This document shows positions 18,248-26,399 of a stretch of DNA of 64,000 nt, piece after piece. Position 1 is the stretch's first letter. Every line of letters begins with the position of its first letter. The notes below the pieces were generated by a model that had not been told where the DNA came from, searched no databases, and was given only the letters and a program-made list of their open reading frames with translations. This stretch comes from Ferrimonas futtsuensis DSM 18154 (GTDB lineage: Bacteria > Pseudomonadota > Gammaproteobacteria > Enterobacterales > Shewanellaceae), in the NCBI RefSeq assembly GCF_000422645.1, contig NZ_KE383896.1, positions 253,461-317,460 on the forward strand, written 5' to 3'. The translations under genes and the position numbers were made by a program.

Positions 18248-18400
18248 TGTCCGATCCTCAATCTTTGGCTTATCTGGAAGAGGATTGTTCACTAAACCCA
18301 CCGACAAATTCAATATTCACCACCAAATAAACCAAGAGCCTCTTTGATTCATTAATTTATTGAGGATATATTGAGGATTCGCTAATTGAGAGGCAAAAAA
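18248..18400. promoter_or_regulatory. asnA/asnC divergent control region with ATTGAGGAT repeats
   Basis: ATTGAGGAT occurs at 18359-18367 and again at 18370-18378, one helical turn (11 bases) apart, just upstream of asnC. The inverted sequence ATCCTCAAT is at 18254-18262, over the asnA ribosome site. Such phased repeats suit an Lrp/AsnC-family octamer. That AsnC binds them is inferred. Confidence 0.55.
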
Positions 18401-18862
18401 ATGAACGAAGAGTATCGAATCGATAATCTGGACAGAGCCATCCTGTGCACCCTGCAGGAGGATGCCCGTACCCCCTATGCGGAACTGGCCAAGCGAAACG
18501 GCGTCAGTCCGGGTACCATTCATGTGCGGGTAGAGAAGATGAAACAGGCGGGGATCATCACCTCCGCCCAGGTGGTGGTGAACCCTAAGAAGCTGGGGTA
18601 TCAGGTGTGCTGCTTTATCGGCATCAACCTCAAAGCCGCAGGTGACTATCCGGCGGTATTGGAAAAGTTATTGGCCCTGCCCCAGGTTGTGGAAGCCTAC
18701 TACACCACAGGCCACTACAGCATCTTCACCAAGATCCTGACCCACAACATTGATGCACTTCACGAGCTATTAGTGCATAAAATTCAAAGTATTGAACAAA
18801 TTCAGTCAACTGAGACCCTGCTTTCGCTTCAGCAGCCCATTCACCGCCAGATAACGCCATAA
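18401..18862 (+). CDS. asnC: Asparagine-responsive regulator AsnC
   Basis: Lrp/AsnC-family regulator (153 residues) that in E. coli activates asnA when asparagine is scarce. The N-terminal helix-turn-helix covers NLDRAILCTLQEDART and VSPGTIHVRVEKMKQAGII; the C-terminal RAM ligand domain shows VEAYYTTGHYSIFTKI. ATG at 18401 follows GAGAGG and is preferred over an upstream TTG at 18386. Its divergence from asnA is the standard arrangement. Confidence 0.94.
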   Translation: MNEEYRIDNLDRAILCTLQEDARTPYAELAKRNGVSPGTIHVRVEKMKQAGIITSAQVVVNPKKLGYQVCCFIGINLKAAGDYPAVLEKLLALPQVVEAYYTTGHYSIFTKILTHNIDALHELLVHKIQSIEQIQSTETLLSLQQPIHRQITP

Positions 18863-18959
18863 ACATCCGATCAACATTCTGCAAAGAAACAGAATCACAG
18901 AAGATTTGTCTGACGAGACCATTCGCATTCACCAGCGACTCCTGATACAAGGTACGATT

Positions 18960-19000
18960 CGTCTAAAAAGACGAAAGGCTTTAGGAAGTTAACTAGCCAA
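18960..19000 (+). promoter_or_regulatory. Paired hairpins in the leader of the S8 protease gene
   Basis: TTCGTCT-AAAA-AGACGAA (18960-18977) is a seven-pair hairpin, followed at once by GGCT ... AGCC (18979-19000) enclosing the palindrome AGTTAACT. They lie 29 to 69 bases before the ATG. The sequence resembles no riboswitch class I know. A CAGGGAA site precedes the start. Confidence 0.45.
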
Positions 19001-19028
19001 ACCTAATAAAATCAGGGAATCAACAAGA

Positions 19029-22000
19029 ATGAAAACTCGTATAGCGATCACAGTGGGCGCCCTACTCGCCTCAGGGTCAGCCCTCGCCACGGACTTCAGG
19101 GATCAGGGAATATCTCTCGAAGCGCCGATTGAGAATTTTTATGCACCGGCACAACGCAACTATACCCAGGAGCAACAGCCCCGCTTCCTGGTTAAACTGA
19201 ACGATGCCCCCATCGCCACCTACTCAGGTGGTGTGGCCGGCTTTGTCGCCACCGACGCCATCCGTGACAAGCGCAACAAACTGAACCTCTCCAGCCCCAA
19301 GGTGCAGGATTACGCTGGCTATCTGAAGCAGAAACGTCAGGGCTTTGCCCAGCAGGCCGCCAGCATAGGTGCCAAGGTGGAGCGTCAGTTTGACACCCTG
19401 TTCAACGGCGTCAGCGTCTCCGGCCAGGGCCTGACCAAGCAGAAGCTGCTGGCGCTGCCCGGTGTTGCCGCCGTCTATGACCACGCCATCTACACCACCC
19501 AGATGGACACCTCTCGCGCCCTGATCCATGCCCCGCAAGCCTGGGAGCTGATGGGCGGCGTGTCCGAGGCCGGCAAGGGGATCAAGGTGGCCATCATCGA
19601 TTCCGGTATCCGCCCGGAACACCCGATGTTCTCCGGGGCCAACTTCGATGAGCTGGAGTGGGACCGTCCCGAGGACGACTACTGCGCCACCGCCGAGGAT
19701 TTCTGCAACAACAAGCTGATCGTTGCCCGTTACTCCACCCCCACCTTCGCTGTAGCGCCGGATGAGCATATGAGCCCCCTGGGCTACGGCGGTCACGGCA
19801 CCCACGTTGCGGGCACCGCCGTGGGTAACGTCATCAGCGCCAGCTATTCCGGTGTCGACACCGAGATCTCCGGTGTGGCCCCTGGCGCATACCTGATGGT
19901 GTATAAGGCCCTGTTTGCTCCCGCCGACGACATCCATGGTGGCTCAGGCTCCAACATCATGCTGTTGGAAGCCCTGGAGATGGCCGTTAAAGATGGCGCC
20001 GACGTCATCAACAACTCCTGGGGCGGCGGCGCCGGCTCCAACCCGGCTTTCAGCCCCTATGTGGAAGCGTTCGAAGCGGCGGAAGCTGCCGGCATCTTGG
20101 TCTCTACCTCTGCCGGTAACAGCGGTACCCAGGGCGCCCAGTCCATCGGTTGCCCCTCCTGCATCGAGTCCGGCCTGTCCGTGGCCAACTTTACCCACGG
20201 CCGCTTCTTCGCCAATCCCGTGTCCATCGGCTCCGTCAGCAACGCGGTGTCTATCGAGGGTACCGGCGCGGCCCGCCTGGCGGACCTGGACGGTGACCTG
20301 ACCGGTCCCGCCAAGGCGGCAGTTCATGTGGACGCAGACAACGTCGAGGGTTGCACCCCCTTCGACGCCGACGCCTTTAAGGGCTCCATCGCCGTCATCA
20401 GCCGCGGTGGCTGCGCCTTCAGCGACAAGGCGACCAACGCCGCCGCCGCTGGCGCCACCGGCCTGGTGGTGTACAACAATCGCGCCGGCCAGCCCATCAC
20501 CATGTCCATGGACGATGGCACCATCCCTGCGGTAATGATCGATCAGGCCGACGGTGAAGCCGTGGTGGCCGCCATCGAAGACGCCGGCGACAGCGCCATC
20601 AGCCTGACCGTCGGTCAGGGCATCCAGGCCCTGGTCAACGCCGACTACGCCGACATCCAGTCCGGCACCTCCTCCCGCGGCCCCAATGGTGACTCCAGCA
20701 TCCTCAAGCCGGATCTGGCCGCCCCGGGCACCGACATTCTGTCCGCCTGGTCGCCGGATGACCCGGGCAGCGACGGCGCCACCTTTGCCGCCATCAGTGG
20801 TACCTCCATGGCCAGCCCCCATGTGGCCGGCGCCGCCGCCCTGATGAAACAGGCCCATCCTGACTGGTCCGCGGTGGACATCAAGACCGCCCTGACCTCC
20901 TCCACCAAGGACTCCGACCTGCGCAAAGATGATGCCGTGACCACCGCCGACGCCTTCGACGCCGGTGCCGGTCGCCTGGAAGTGGCCAACGCCATCCAGG
21001 CCGAGATCACCTTCTCCAAGCCCTCCCTGGTGGATGCCGCCTGTGTGAAGCAGTGTGAATTCGAGTTCCACCTCTATGACAAGCGTGAGGCGGGCAGCGA
21101 CGAGAAGACCTACTACCTCAGTGGCGCTCTCAGCGGTGCCGACATCGACTTCGACGTGGACGCCATCACCCTGGCCGGCGGTGGCAGTGCCAAGATCGGT
21201 TTCACCGTCAACGGCAGTCTGGCCCAGCAGGGCGACTGGCTGTTTGGCCAGGTGCGCATCAACGACGATCAGGCCCACCTGCCTCTGGTGATCCACAACA
21301 TGGACGCCACCGGCAGCAACATCGCCGTGACCGCCGACGGCACCACCTCGGATCAGTCGGTGAGCATCGATACTCACTTCGAAAACGCCGACTTCAGCGA
21401 AGACCAGCTGGTGACCATCACCGCCAAACTGCCTCAGGGCACCTCCATGGTCGAGGATTCCGCCAAGCTGGCCGGCGCCCGCGCCGCCACCACCAGCTAC
21501 AACGTGGATGAAGACAACGGCACCATCACCTGGGCCGGCAACCTGGGCAAGCCCCAGGTGCTGATCAACAAGATCGACGCCAGCCTGGGCTACAGCCCCA
21601 GCGCCGCGGGCCGCCCGGCCGCCTGTTCCGGTCTCTGTGATGAGTCCGCCTTCAGCCTGGATCTGTCGGTCGCCGACCTGAAGTTCAAGTACCTGGGCCA
21701 GGAGTACGACTATGTGACCGTGTCCACCAACGGCATCGTGTTGGTCGGCGGTGGCAACACTTCGGGGACCTGGCTGAACCGCCAGCTGCCCGACGCCAAC
21801 CAACCGAACAACATCCTGGCGCCCTTCTGGACCGACCTTGATCTGAACGGTGGCGATGCCGACACCACCGGTGGCGGTAACGTCTACTGGAACATAGTGG
21901 GTGCCTCCGGCCCCGACTGGCTGGTGGTTGAGTGGGCCGACGCCAAGGTTTACGGCGACAGCTCCGACAACAGCTACACCTTCCAGGTGTGGATCAGCCT

Positions 22001-22934
22001 GACCGAGGACGAAGGGGTGTTCTATCAGTACCTCAAGGTGGACAGCCTGCCAGCGAGTCTGACCATCGGCGCCGAGAACAGCAACGCCTCCGCCGGTGTG
22101 AACCTGCACTTCGATGGTGCTGGCACCACCCCAGCGGCCGACGATCTGTACAACGTCTCCGGCCTGGCCGGTGGCAACATCGACTTCAGCTTCGATCTGA
22201 TGCTGGATGAGACCGGTGCCGCCGCCGATGACAGCATCGCCGTGACCGAAGACGTCGCCATGGAGTTCACCGTGACCGACAACGACAGCGACAGCGCCAC
22301 CAAGGTGGTTGAGCTGACCGCTGCCGCCGGTGGCATCGAGCAGATGGCCGTTCGTCAGTTCAGCGTCGAGAGCACCACCGACCTGACCCCAACCATCAAG
22401 TCTGAGCCTGCCAACGGCACCCTGGCTCTGGCGGACGACGGTACCTTCACCTACACCCCCAACAAGGACTTCAACGGCAGTGACAGCTTCAGCTACACCC
22501 TGACCGATGGTGACCTGCCTGCGGGTGAAGCCAAGGTGATGCTCAGCGTTGCCGCTGTCAACGACGCTCCCGTGGTTGCCGAGACCACCGAGCTTTCCGG
22601 TGCCGCCCGCACCAACCTGTTCCTGGAGCTGAGCAGCATCAGCAGTGACGTGGACGGTGACAGCCTCGGCTGGAGCGTTGAGCAGACCGGTGGTGACGCC
22701 GTCTCCTTCAGCACCAATGGCGGCCGTGTCCAGTTCACCCTGCCCGCTGACGGCGCCGGCAAACAAGCCACCTTCAGCGTGGTGGCCAGCGACGGAGAGC
22801 TGGAAAGCAACAAGGGCGAAGTGGTGATCACCATGACCAAGGCCCAGGGTGGAGACAGCGACTCCTCCAGCTTCGGCTTCCTGGCCCTGGCCCTCTCGGG
22901 CCTGGCGCTGCTGCGTCGCCGCAAGCTGGCTTAA
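19029..22934 (+). CDS. Exported S8 (subtilisin-like) serine protease with PA and cadherin-like domains, GlyGly-CTERM
   Basis: Large secreted protease (1,301 residues). Order: signal peptide 1-20 (cleavage after ALA), inhibitor-like propeptide about 50-160, S8 catalytic domain with D191 (AIIDSG), H256 (GGHGTHVAGT) and S593 (GTSMASPHVAG), interrupted by a PA domain at about 430-520. After that come long beta-rich regions, including a cadherin-like repeat (ANGTLALADDGTFTYTPNKD) near 1125-1180. The end, GG followed by SFGFLALALSGLALLRRR, fits the GlyGly-CTERM sorting signal processed by rhombosortase and associated with type II secretion. Likely role: extracellular protein breakdown. It is a single gene. 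Confidence 0.92.
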   Translation: MKTRIAITVGALLASGSALATDFRDQGISLEAPIENFYAPAQRNYTQEQQPRFLVKLNDAPIATYSGGVAGFVATDAIRDKRNKLNLSSPKVQDYAGYLKQKRQGFAQQAASIGAKVERQFDTLFNGVSVSGQGLTKQKLLALPGVAAVYDHAIYTTQMDTSRALIHAPQAWELMGGVSEAGKGIKVAIIDSGIRPEHPMFSGANFDELEWDRPEDDYCATAEDFCNNKLIVARYSTPTFAVAPDEHMSPLGYGGHGTHVAGTAVGNVISASYSGVDTEISGVAPGAYLMVYKALFAPADDIHGGSGSNIMLLEALEMAVKDGADVINNSWGGGAGSNPAFSPYVEAFEAAEAAGILVSTSAGNSGTQGAQSIGCPSCIESGLSVANFTHGRFFANPVSIGSVSNAVSIEGTGAARLADLDGDLTGPAKAAVHVDADNVEGCTPFDADAFKGSIAVISRGGCAFSDKATNAAAAGATGLVVYNNRAGQPITMSMDDGTIPAVMIDQADGEAVVAAIEDAGDSAISLTVGQGIQALVNADYADIQSGTSSRGPNGDSSILKPDLAAPGTDILSAWSPDDPGSDGATFAAISGTSMASPHVAGAAALMKQAHPDWSAVDIKTALTSSTKDSDLRKDDAVTTADAFDAGAGRLEVANAIQAEITFSKPSLVDAACVKQCEFEFHLYDKREAGSDEKTYYLSGALSGADIDFDVDAITLAGGGSAKIGFTVNGSLAQQGDWLFGQVRINDDQAHLPLVIHNMDATGSNIAVTADGTTSDQSVSIDTHFENADFSEDQLVTITAKLPQGTSMVEDSAKLAGARAATTSYNVDEDNGTITWAGNLGKPQVLINKIDASLGYSPSAAGRPAACSGLCDESAFSLDLSVADLKFKYLGQEYDYVTVSTNGIVLVGGGNTSGTWLNRQLPDANQPNNILAPFWTDLDLNGGDADTTGGGNVYWNIVGASGPDWLVVEWADAKVYGDSSDNSYTFQVWISLTEDEGVFYQYLKVDSLPASLTIGAENSNASAGVNLHFDGAGTTPAADDLYNVSGLAGGNIDFSFDLMLDETGAAADDSIAVTEDVAMEFTVTDNDSDSATKVVELTAAAGGIEQMAVRQFSVESTTDLTPTIKSEPANGTLALADDGTFTYTPNKDFNGSDSFSYTLTDGDLPAGEAKVMLSVAAVNDAPVVAETTELSGAARTNLFLELSSISSDVDGDSLGWSVEQTGGDAVSFSTNGGRVQFTLPADGAGKQATFSVVASDGELESNKGEVVITMTKAQGGDSDSSSFGFLALALSGLALLRRRKLA

Positions 22935-22950
22935 ACCAAGCCTGATCTGA

Positions 22951-22979
22951 AAAGGGGAGCCAACTGGCTCCCCTTTTTA
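22951..22979. terminator. Bidirectional terminator between the S8 protease and lysC
   Basis: Perfect stem AAAAGGGGAGCC / GGCTCCCCTTTT with an AACT loop, between convergent genes. Confidence 0.93.
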
Positions 22980-22994
22980 ATCTCTGATCCGCGC

Positions 22995-24365
22995 CTAGGC
23001 CGGCAGCAGGCTCTGGTGCAACCGCCTGACCACCGCTTCCCCCTCCTCCCCCTTCACCAGGAAACAGAGGTTGTGGGCACTGGCGCCCTGACAGATCATC
23101 CGCACATTGCTGCCGGACATCGCCTCCAGCACCTTGAGGCCGATACCAGCGGTGTGGGCGATGTGGTTGCCGATCACCGCCACCAGAGCCAGATCCTGCT
23201 CCACCTCCACCCGACACAGGGGGGAGAGCTCCTCCAGCAGTGCGTCGGAGATCAGTGCACGGCCGCTGGAGTCCGACCCAGTCTGATCCAGGGTCAGGGC
23301 CACGGAAACCTCGGAAGTGGTGATCAGATCCACCGAGATGCGGTGGCGGGCGAGTATGGCAAACAGCTCCGCCAGGAATCCCTGGGCATGGAGCATGTTG
23401 AGGCTGTGGCAGGTCAGCAGAGTTTGCTGGCGCCTCAGGCTCAGGGCACGGAACACCGGTTTGCTGTCGCAGCGGTTGCGAATCCAGGTGCCGCCCTGCT
23501 CCGGCGCACGGGTCGACCCGACGAACACCGAAGTGCCACTGCGCACCGCCGGCAGTATGGTGGCCGGATGGAGCACCTTGGAACCAAAGGTGGCCATCTC
23601 CGCCGCTTCATTAAAGCTCAGCTCCTCAATGGGGCGGGCGTCCGACACCACCCTGGGATCACAGCTGTAGATGCCATCCACATCGGTCCAGATCGCCAAG
23701 GTCTGCGCCCCCAGTCCTTCCGCCATCAGGGCGGCGCTGAAATCCGAACCGCCCCGCCCCAGGGTGGTCACCCGTCCGCCGTTGTCGCTGCCGATGAATC
23801 CCTGGGTCACCACCACCTGGGACTCCAGCAGAGGAGCCAGCCGCTCCCGGGCCAAGCGGCCTATGGCACCAATCTCCGGGGTGGCACGGCCAAAGTGGTC
23901 ATCGGTGCGCATCACCTGGCAGGCATCGAAGTTGCGGGCGGGCACGCCGCGCTGACTGAGCAGTTGGGTCATCATCAGCGAAGAGCAGCGCTCCCCCATG
24001 GAGAGCAGCCTGTCCATCGACTCGGCGCAGCCGGGCTGGTCGCTCAAGGATCCGGACAGCCTGTCCATCTCGGTCAGGTAGCCATCGAGCTCGGCGGCGA
24101 TGGTGGCGGGATTGTCCAGACGATCGAGCATGGCGTACTCGATGGCGGCCACCTCTCTCAGCAGCAGCTGTCGGCGGGGTTCGTCCAGGCTGCCGGAGGC
24201 CAGCTCCACCAGGCGGTTGGTCACGCCGGCGGCGGCACTGACCACCACCAGGCGTACAGAAGGGTCCGACTGGATGATGTCGGCGCAATGGTTCAGTGCC
24301 GTCAAATCGGCCACTGAGGTACCGCCGAACTTGGCGACGGTTAAGGTAGGTATAGGATTATTCAT
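22995..24365 (-). CDS. lysC: Lysine-sensitive aspartokinase III LysC
   Basis: Phosphorylates aspartate in the first step towards lysine, threonine and methionine (456 residues; E. coli 449). The kinase domain shows VAKFGGTSVAD, FIGSDNGGRVTTLGRGGSDFSAAL and IWTDVDGIYSCDPR, and two ACT domains occupy about 310-456 for lysine inhibition. No homoserine dehydrogenase domain is fused. A complete lysine riboswitch precedes it, so synthesis as well as activity should respond to lysine. Confidence 0.95.
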   Translation of the reverse strand: MNNPIPTLTVAKFGGTSVADLTALNHCADIIQSDPSVRLVVVSAAAGVTNRLVELASGSLDEPRRQLLLREVAAIEYAMLDRLDNPATIAAELDGYLTEMDRLSGSLSDQPGCAESMDRLLSMGERCSSLMMTQLLSQRGVPARNFDACQVMRTDDHFGRATPEIGAIGRLARERLAPLLESQVVVTQGFIGSDNGGRVTTLGRGGSDFSAALMAEGLGAQTLAIWTDVDGIYSCDPRVVSDARPIEELSFNEAAEMATFGSKVLHPATILPAVRSGTSVFVGSTRAPEQGGTWIRNRCDSKPVFRALSLRRQQTLLTCHSLNMLHAQGFLAELFAILARHRISVDLITTSEVSVALTLDQTGSDSSGRALISDALLEELSPLCRVEVEQDLALVAVIGNHIAHTAGIGLKVLEAMSGSNVRMICQGASAHNLCFLVKGEEGEAVVRRLHQSLLPA

Positions 24366-24367
24366 GA

Positions 24368-24393
24368 CTTCGAACCTGTATCACTGTTCGAAG
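24368..24393 (-). promoter_or_regulatory. lysC initiation-region hairpin (riboswitch expression platform)
   Basis: CTTCGAAC / GTTCGAAG form an eight-pair stem with a 10-base loop ending two bases before the lysC ATG. The only Shine-Dalgarno-like bases (AGG) are inside it, and no T-run follows, so regulation of translation start is more likely than termination. Confidence 0.65.
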
Positions 24394-24431
24394 AGTCCGG
24401 ATCGACAACACGCAGGGTACGGCGTAAGCGA

Positions 24432-24600
24432 CCAGAAGCTCTCCACCACATCTTACGGTGACAGTCATGGGGATTCAGCCCCATCGACCGAAGGAGCGGC
24501 GATCGGCCGCCGGCTCCCTCTCGGCACTGCTCCCCCTGATTCCGTGTCTTAGAGGACCGACCCTCTCTGCGGAACTGCCTGGGCAGTGCACCTCTTCTGG
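24432..24600 (-). ncRNA. Lysine riboswitch (L-box) aptamer
   Basis: Read on the minus strand, the region begins CCAGAAGAGGTGCACTGCCC, closes with GAGCTTCTGG to form the P1 stem CCAGAAG / CTTCTGG, and contains GCAGTGCCGAGAGG, GGGGCTGAATCCCC and TGTCACC in the order expected of the class. Together these are the conserved lysine-binding core elements. It lies between a sigma-70-like promoter and lysC. Confidence 0.96.
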
Positions 24601-24660
24601 CCCTGGGTTCAGCTTGCAGACAGGGAGTCTGGTTAAAACTAAACCTAAAGGGTTGCAGAC

Positions 24661-24689
24661 ACTAAACCTTAATGCAGTTTTAATGTCAA
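24661..24689 (-). promoter_or_regulatory. lysC promoter
   Basis: Minus-strand TTGACA (24684-24689) and TTTAGT (24661-24666) are separated by exactly 17 bases. A start near 24654 would give a 290-base leader containing the whole riboswitch. Confidence 0.75.
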
Positions 24690-25115
24690 ACGATTGAGTA
24701 AGTAATGTACCCCTTACCCTCCCGTTACGGGAGGCCGGGTCACAGTTTTAACGGGCCCATCCCGCCCCGGGGCTGTTACCGCCGGGGCACAATACTGTAA
24801 TTCGTCTATCATTACAGACACCTTTAGGCGTACGGGCTTACAGACCGAAACAAAAATCATCCGTGAGTTTCATAAAGTGTGACACAATCGGCAGAAACCG
24901 GATTCTGTTAACATTTGCGGATAACATTTGAGCCAAAATACGGTATTTTGGGCACTTCAAATGAACAGAGCGAATCCCAATTCGTCCTGCTCCCCCAATG
25001 CTGGCGCATCGGGCTATTACACGCCGAAAAGGAATTTGCATAGGCATTCTTGTCCCGAATGGAGAGTGACTCTGTTCAGGACGGTTGGTTTAAAATGGGC
25101 TTTAGGTAGCTGATC
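24690..25115 (+). promoter_or_regulatory. arcA upstream region
   Basis: No gene is visible. The 5' part is GC-rich with short palindromes (CCTCCCG-TTA-CGGGAGG and CCGCCCCGGGGC). A long dyad at 24926-24962 and a TTAACATTT/ATAACATTT pair just before it (13 bases apart) could be operator sites. TTTAAAAT near 25090 may be a -10. No FNR or ArcA box is convincing. Confidence 0.4.
24926..24962. promoter_or_regulatory. Dyad upstream of arcA
   Basis: CCAAAATA (24933-24940) and TATTTTGG (24944-24951) are perfect inverted repeats around CGG, and ATTTGA (24926) and TCAAAT (24957) extend the symmetry. There is no T-run, so it is more likely a protein-binding site or an mRNA hairpin than a terminator. Confidence 0.45.
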
Positions 25116-25835
25116 ATGCAAAATCCACATATCTTGATTGTCGAGGACGAAGCCGTCACTCGAAACACACTGAAAAGTATTTTTGAAGCAGAGGGATACC
25201 TGGTATCCGAGGCCGTAGATGGCGACGAGATGCACGATGTGCTCAAGGCACACAAGGTCAACCTGGTGATCATGGACATCAACCTGCCAGGTAAGAACGG
25301 TCTGCTGCTGGCTCGCGAGCTGCGTGAGAACAACAACATCGCCCTGATGTTCCTCACCGGTCGTGACAACGAAGTTGATAAGATTCTCGGCCTGGAGATC
25401 GGTGCTGACGACTACATCACCAAGCCATTCAACCCACGGGAGCTGACCATCCGCGCCCGCAACCTGCTGAACCGTATCGTCAGTTCCAGCAAGGCACCGG
25501 AAGAGAAGCCTCAGGTGGAACACTACCTGTTCAATGGCTGGTCCCTGGAGATCAACAGCCGCTCTCTGGTCAGCCCCAGTGGCGAGCCCTTCAAGCTGCC
25601 TCGCAGCGAGTTCCGCGCCATGCTGCACTTCGTTGAGAACCCAGGCAAGATCCTCTCCCGTGCGGACCTGCTGATGAAGATGACCGGCCGTGAGCTCAAG
25701 CCCCACGACCGCACTGTGGATGTGACCATCCGTCGTATCCGCAAGCACTTCGAGAGTCACCCAGAGACTCCGGAGATCATCGCCACCATTCACGGCGAAG
25801 GTTACCGCTTCTGTGGCCAGCTGGAAAACCAGTAA
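25116..25835 (+). CDS. arcA: Redox response regulator ArcA
   Basis: OmpR-family regulator (239 residues, E. coli 238) that controls respiratory and TCA genes when oxygen is low. The receiver domain has the acidic pair in [13 protein letters not shown]54 (VIMDINLPG) and K in [11 protein letters not shown]; the winged-helix domain ends [15 protein letters not shown]...[13 protein letters not shown]. It is followed by a bidirectional terminator and a convergent Hpt gene, a likely phosphodonor. Confidence 0.96.
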   Translation: MQNPHILIVEDEAVTRNTLKSIFEAEGYLVSEAVDGDEMHDVLKAHKVNLVIMDINLPGKNGLLLARELRENNNIALMFLTGRDNEVDKILGLEIGADDYITKPFNPRELTIRARNLLNRIVSSSKAPEEKPQVEHYLFNGWSLEINSRSLVSPSGEPFKLPRSEFRAMLHFVENPGKILSRADLLMKMTGRELKPHDRTVDVTIRRIRKHFESHPETPEIIATIHGEGYRFCGQLENQ

Positions 25836-25846
25836 GGCCCAGCCAT

Positions 25847-25877
25847 AAAAAAAGCCGCTTTTCAGCGGCTTTTTTTA
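25847..25877. terminator. Bidirectional terminator between arcA and the Hpt gene
   Basis: AAAAAAAGCCGCT / AGCGGCTTTTTTT with a TTTC loop; long runs on both sides. Confidence 0.95.
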
Positions 25878-25884
25878 TTTCAAC

Positions 25885-26247
25885 TTAGCTTCGTTGGCTC
25901 AGGTACTGCTTGAGACTGGCCACATCCTCTTCCAGGTGCCGCTCAATCTGCTGATACCACTGCTCATGGCCCTCCTGCCACTGGGGCAGATCGCCACATT
26001 GAAGCTGCTGAGACAACTCCTGGATACGTTTCAACCCCACAGAGCCTGCGGCCCCCTTCAACTTGTGGGCTTCACTGCACAACAGAGGCTTGTCCTTGCT
26101 CTGCATGGCGGCTGCCATGGTTTGCAGGTACTCAGGCGCCATCTGCTCAAACACCACCACACTCTTTAGCAGGGTCGCTGCGCCAATGGCAGCACAATAG
26201 GCATCCAGGGTCTGCAGATCCAGCGAAGCGGTACTTGCGTCCGTCAT
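25885..26247 (-). CDS. hptA: Stand-alone histidine phosphotransfer (Hpt) protein, HptA-like
   Basis: Single-domain Hpt protein of 120 residues. The phospho-accepting histidine is H61 in SEAHKLKGAAGSVGLKRI, the canonical Hpt motif, within a four-helix bundle. In Shewanella the Arc pathway uses a separate HptA between the sensor ArcS and ArcA, because ArcB's own Hpt domain is absent. Location next to arcA suggests the same job here, although the sensor is not in the window. Confidence 0.85.
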   Translation of the reverse strand: MTDASTASLDLQTLDAYCAAIGAATLLKSVVVFEQMAPEYLQTMAAAMQSKDKPLLCSEAHKLKGAAGSVGLKRIQELSQQLQCGDLPQWQEGHEQWYQQIERHLEEDVASLKQYLSQRS

Positions 26248-26314
26248 GCGTACACTCCATCTAACTCATCACATCCTAAGAGAAACAGGTTATCACAGCA
26301 GGGCAATTTAACCA

Positions 26315-26336
26315 TTGTAAATTATTGGTTTTACAA
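26315..26336. promoter_or_regulatory. TTGTAAA-N8-TTTACAA inverted repeat
   Basis: A perfect seven-base dyad in the interval between the Hpt gene and the divergent usher-like gene. It resembles a TyrR box (TGTAAA-N6-TTTACA) but the spacing is two bases too long. Operator role is inferred only. Confidence 0.4.
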
Positions 26337-26399
26337 CCATGAATCTGAATGAATGGTGCTATCATCGCCGGCAGTTATATACCGAACGTAGTTGGTTTG

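Noticed and set aside
19944-22766. 940-residue open frame opposite the S8 protease
   Set aside because: Shadow of the protease reading frame; Gly/Val-rich with no signal peptide or motif.
24916-24940. ArcA box upstream of arcA (TTAACATTT and ATAACATTT)
   Set aside because: The two copies are 13 bases apart rather than the 11 bases typical of ArcA direct repeats, so autoregulation cannot be claimed from them.
26315-26336. TyrR box
   Set aside because: The half-sites fit but the spacer is eight bases instead of six, and neither flanking gene belongs to aromatic metabolism.
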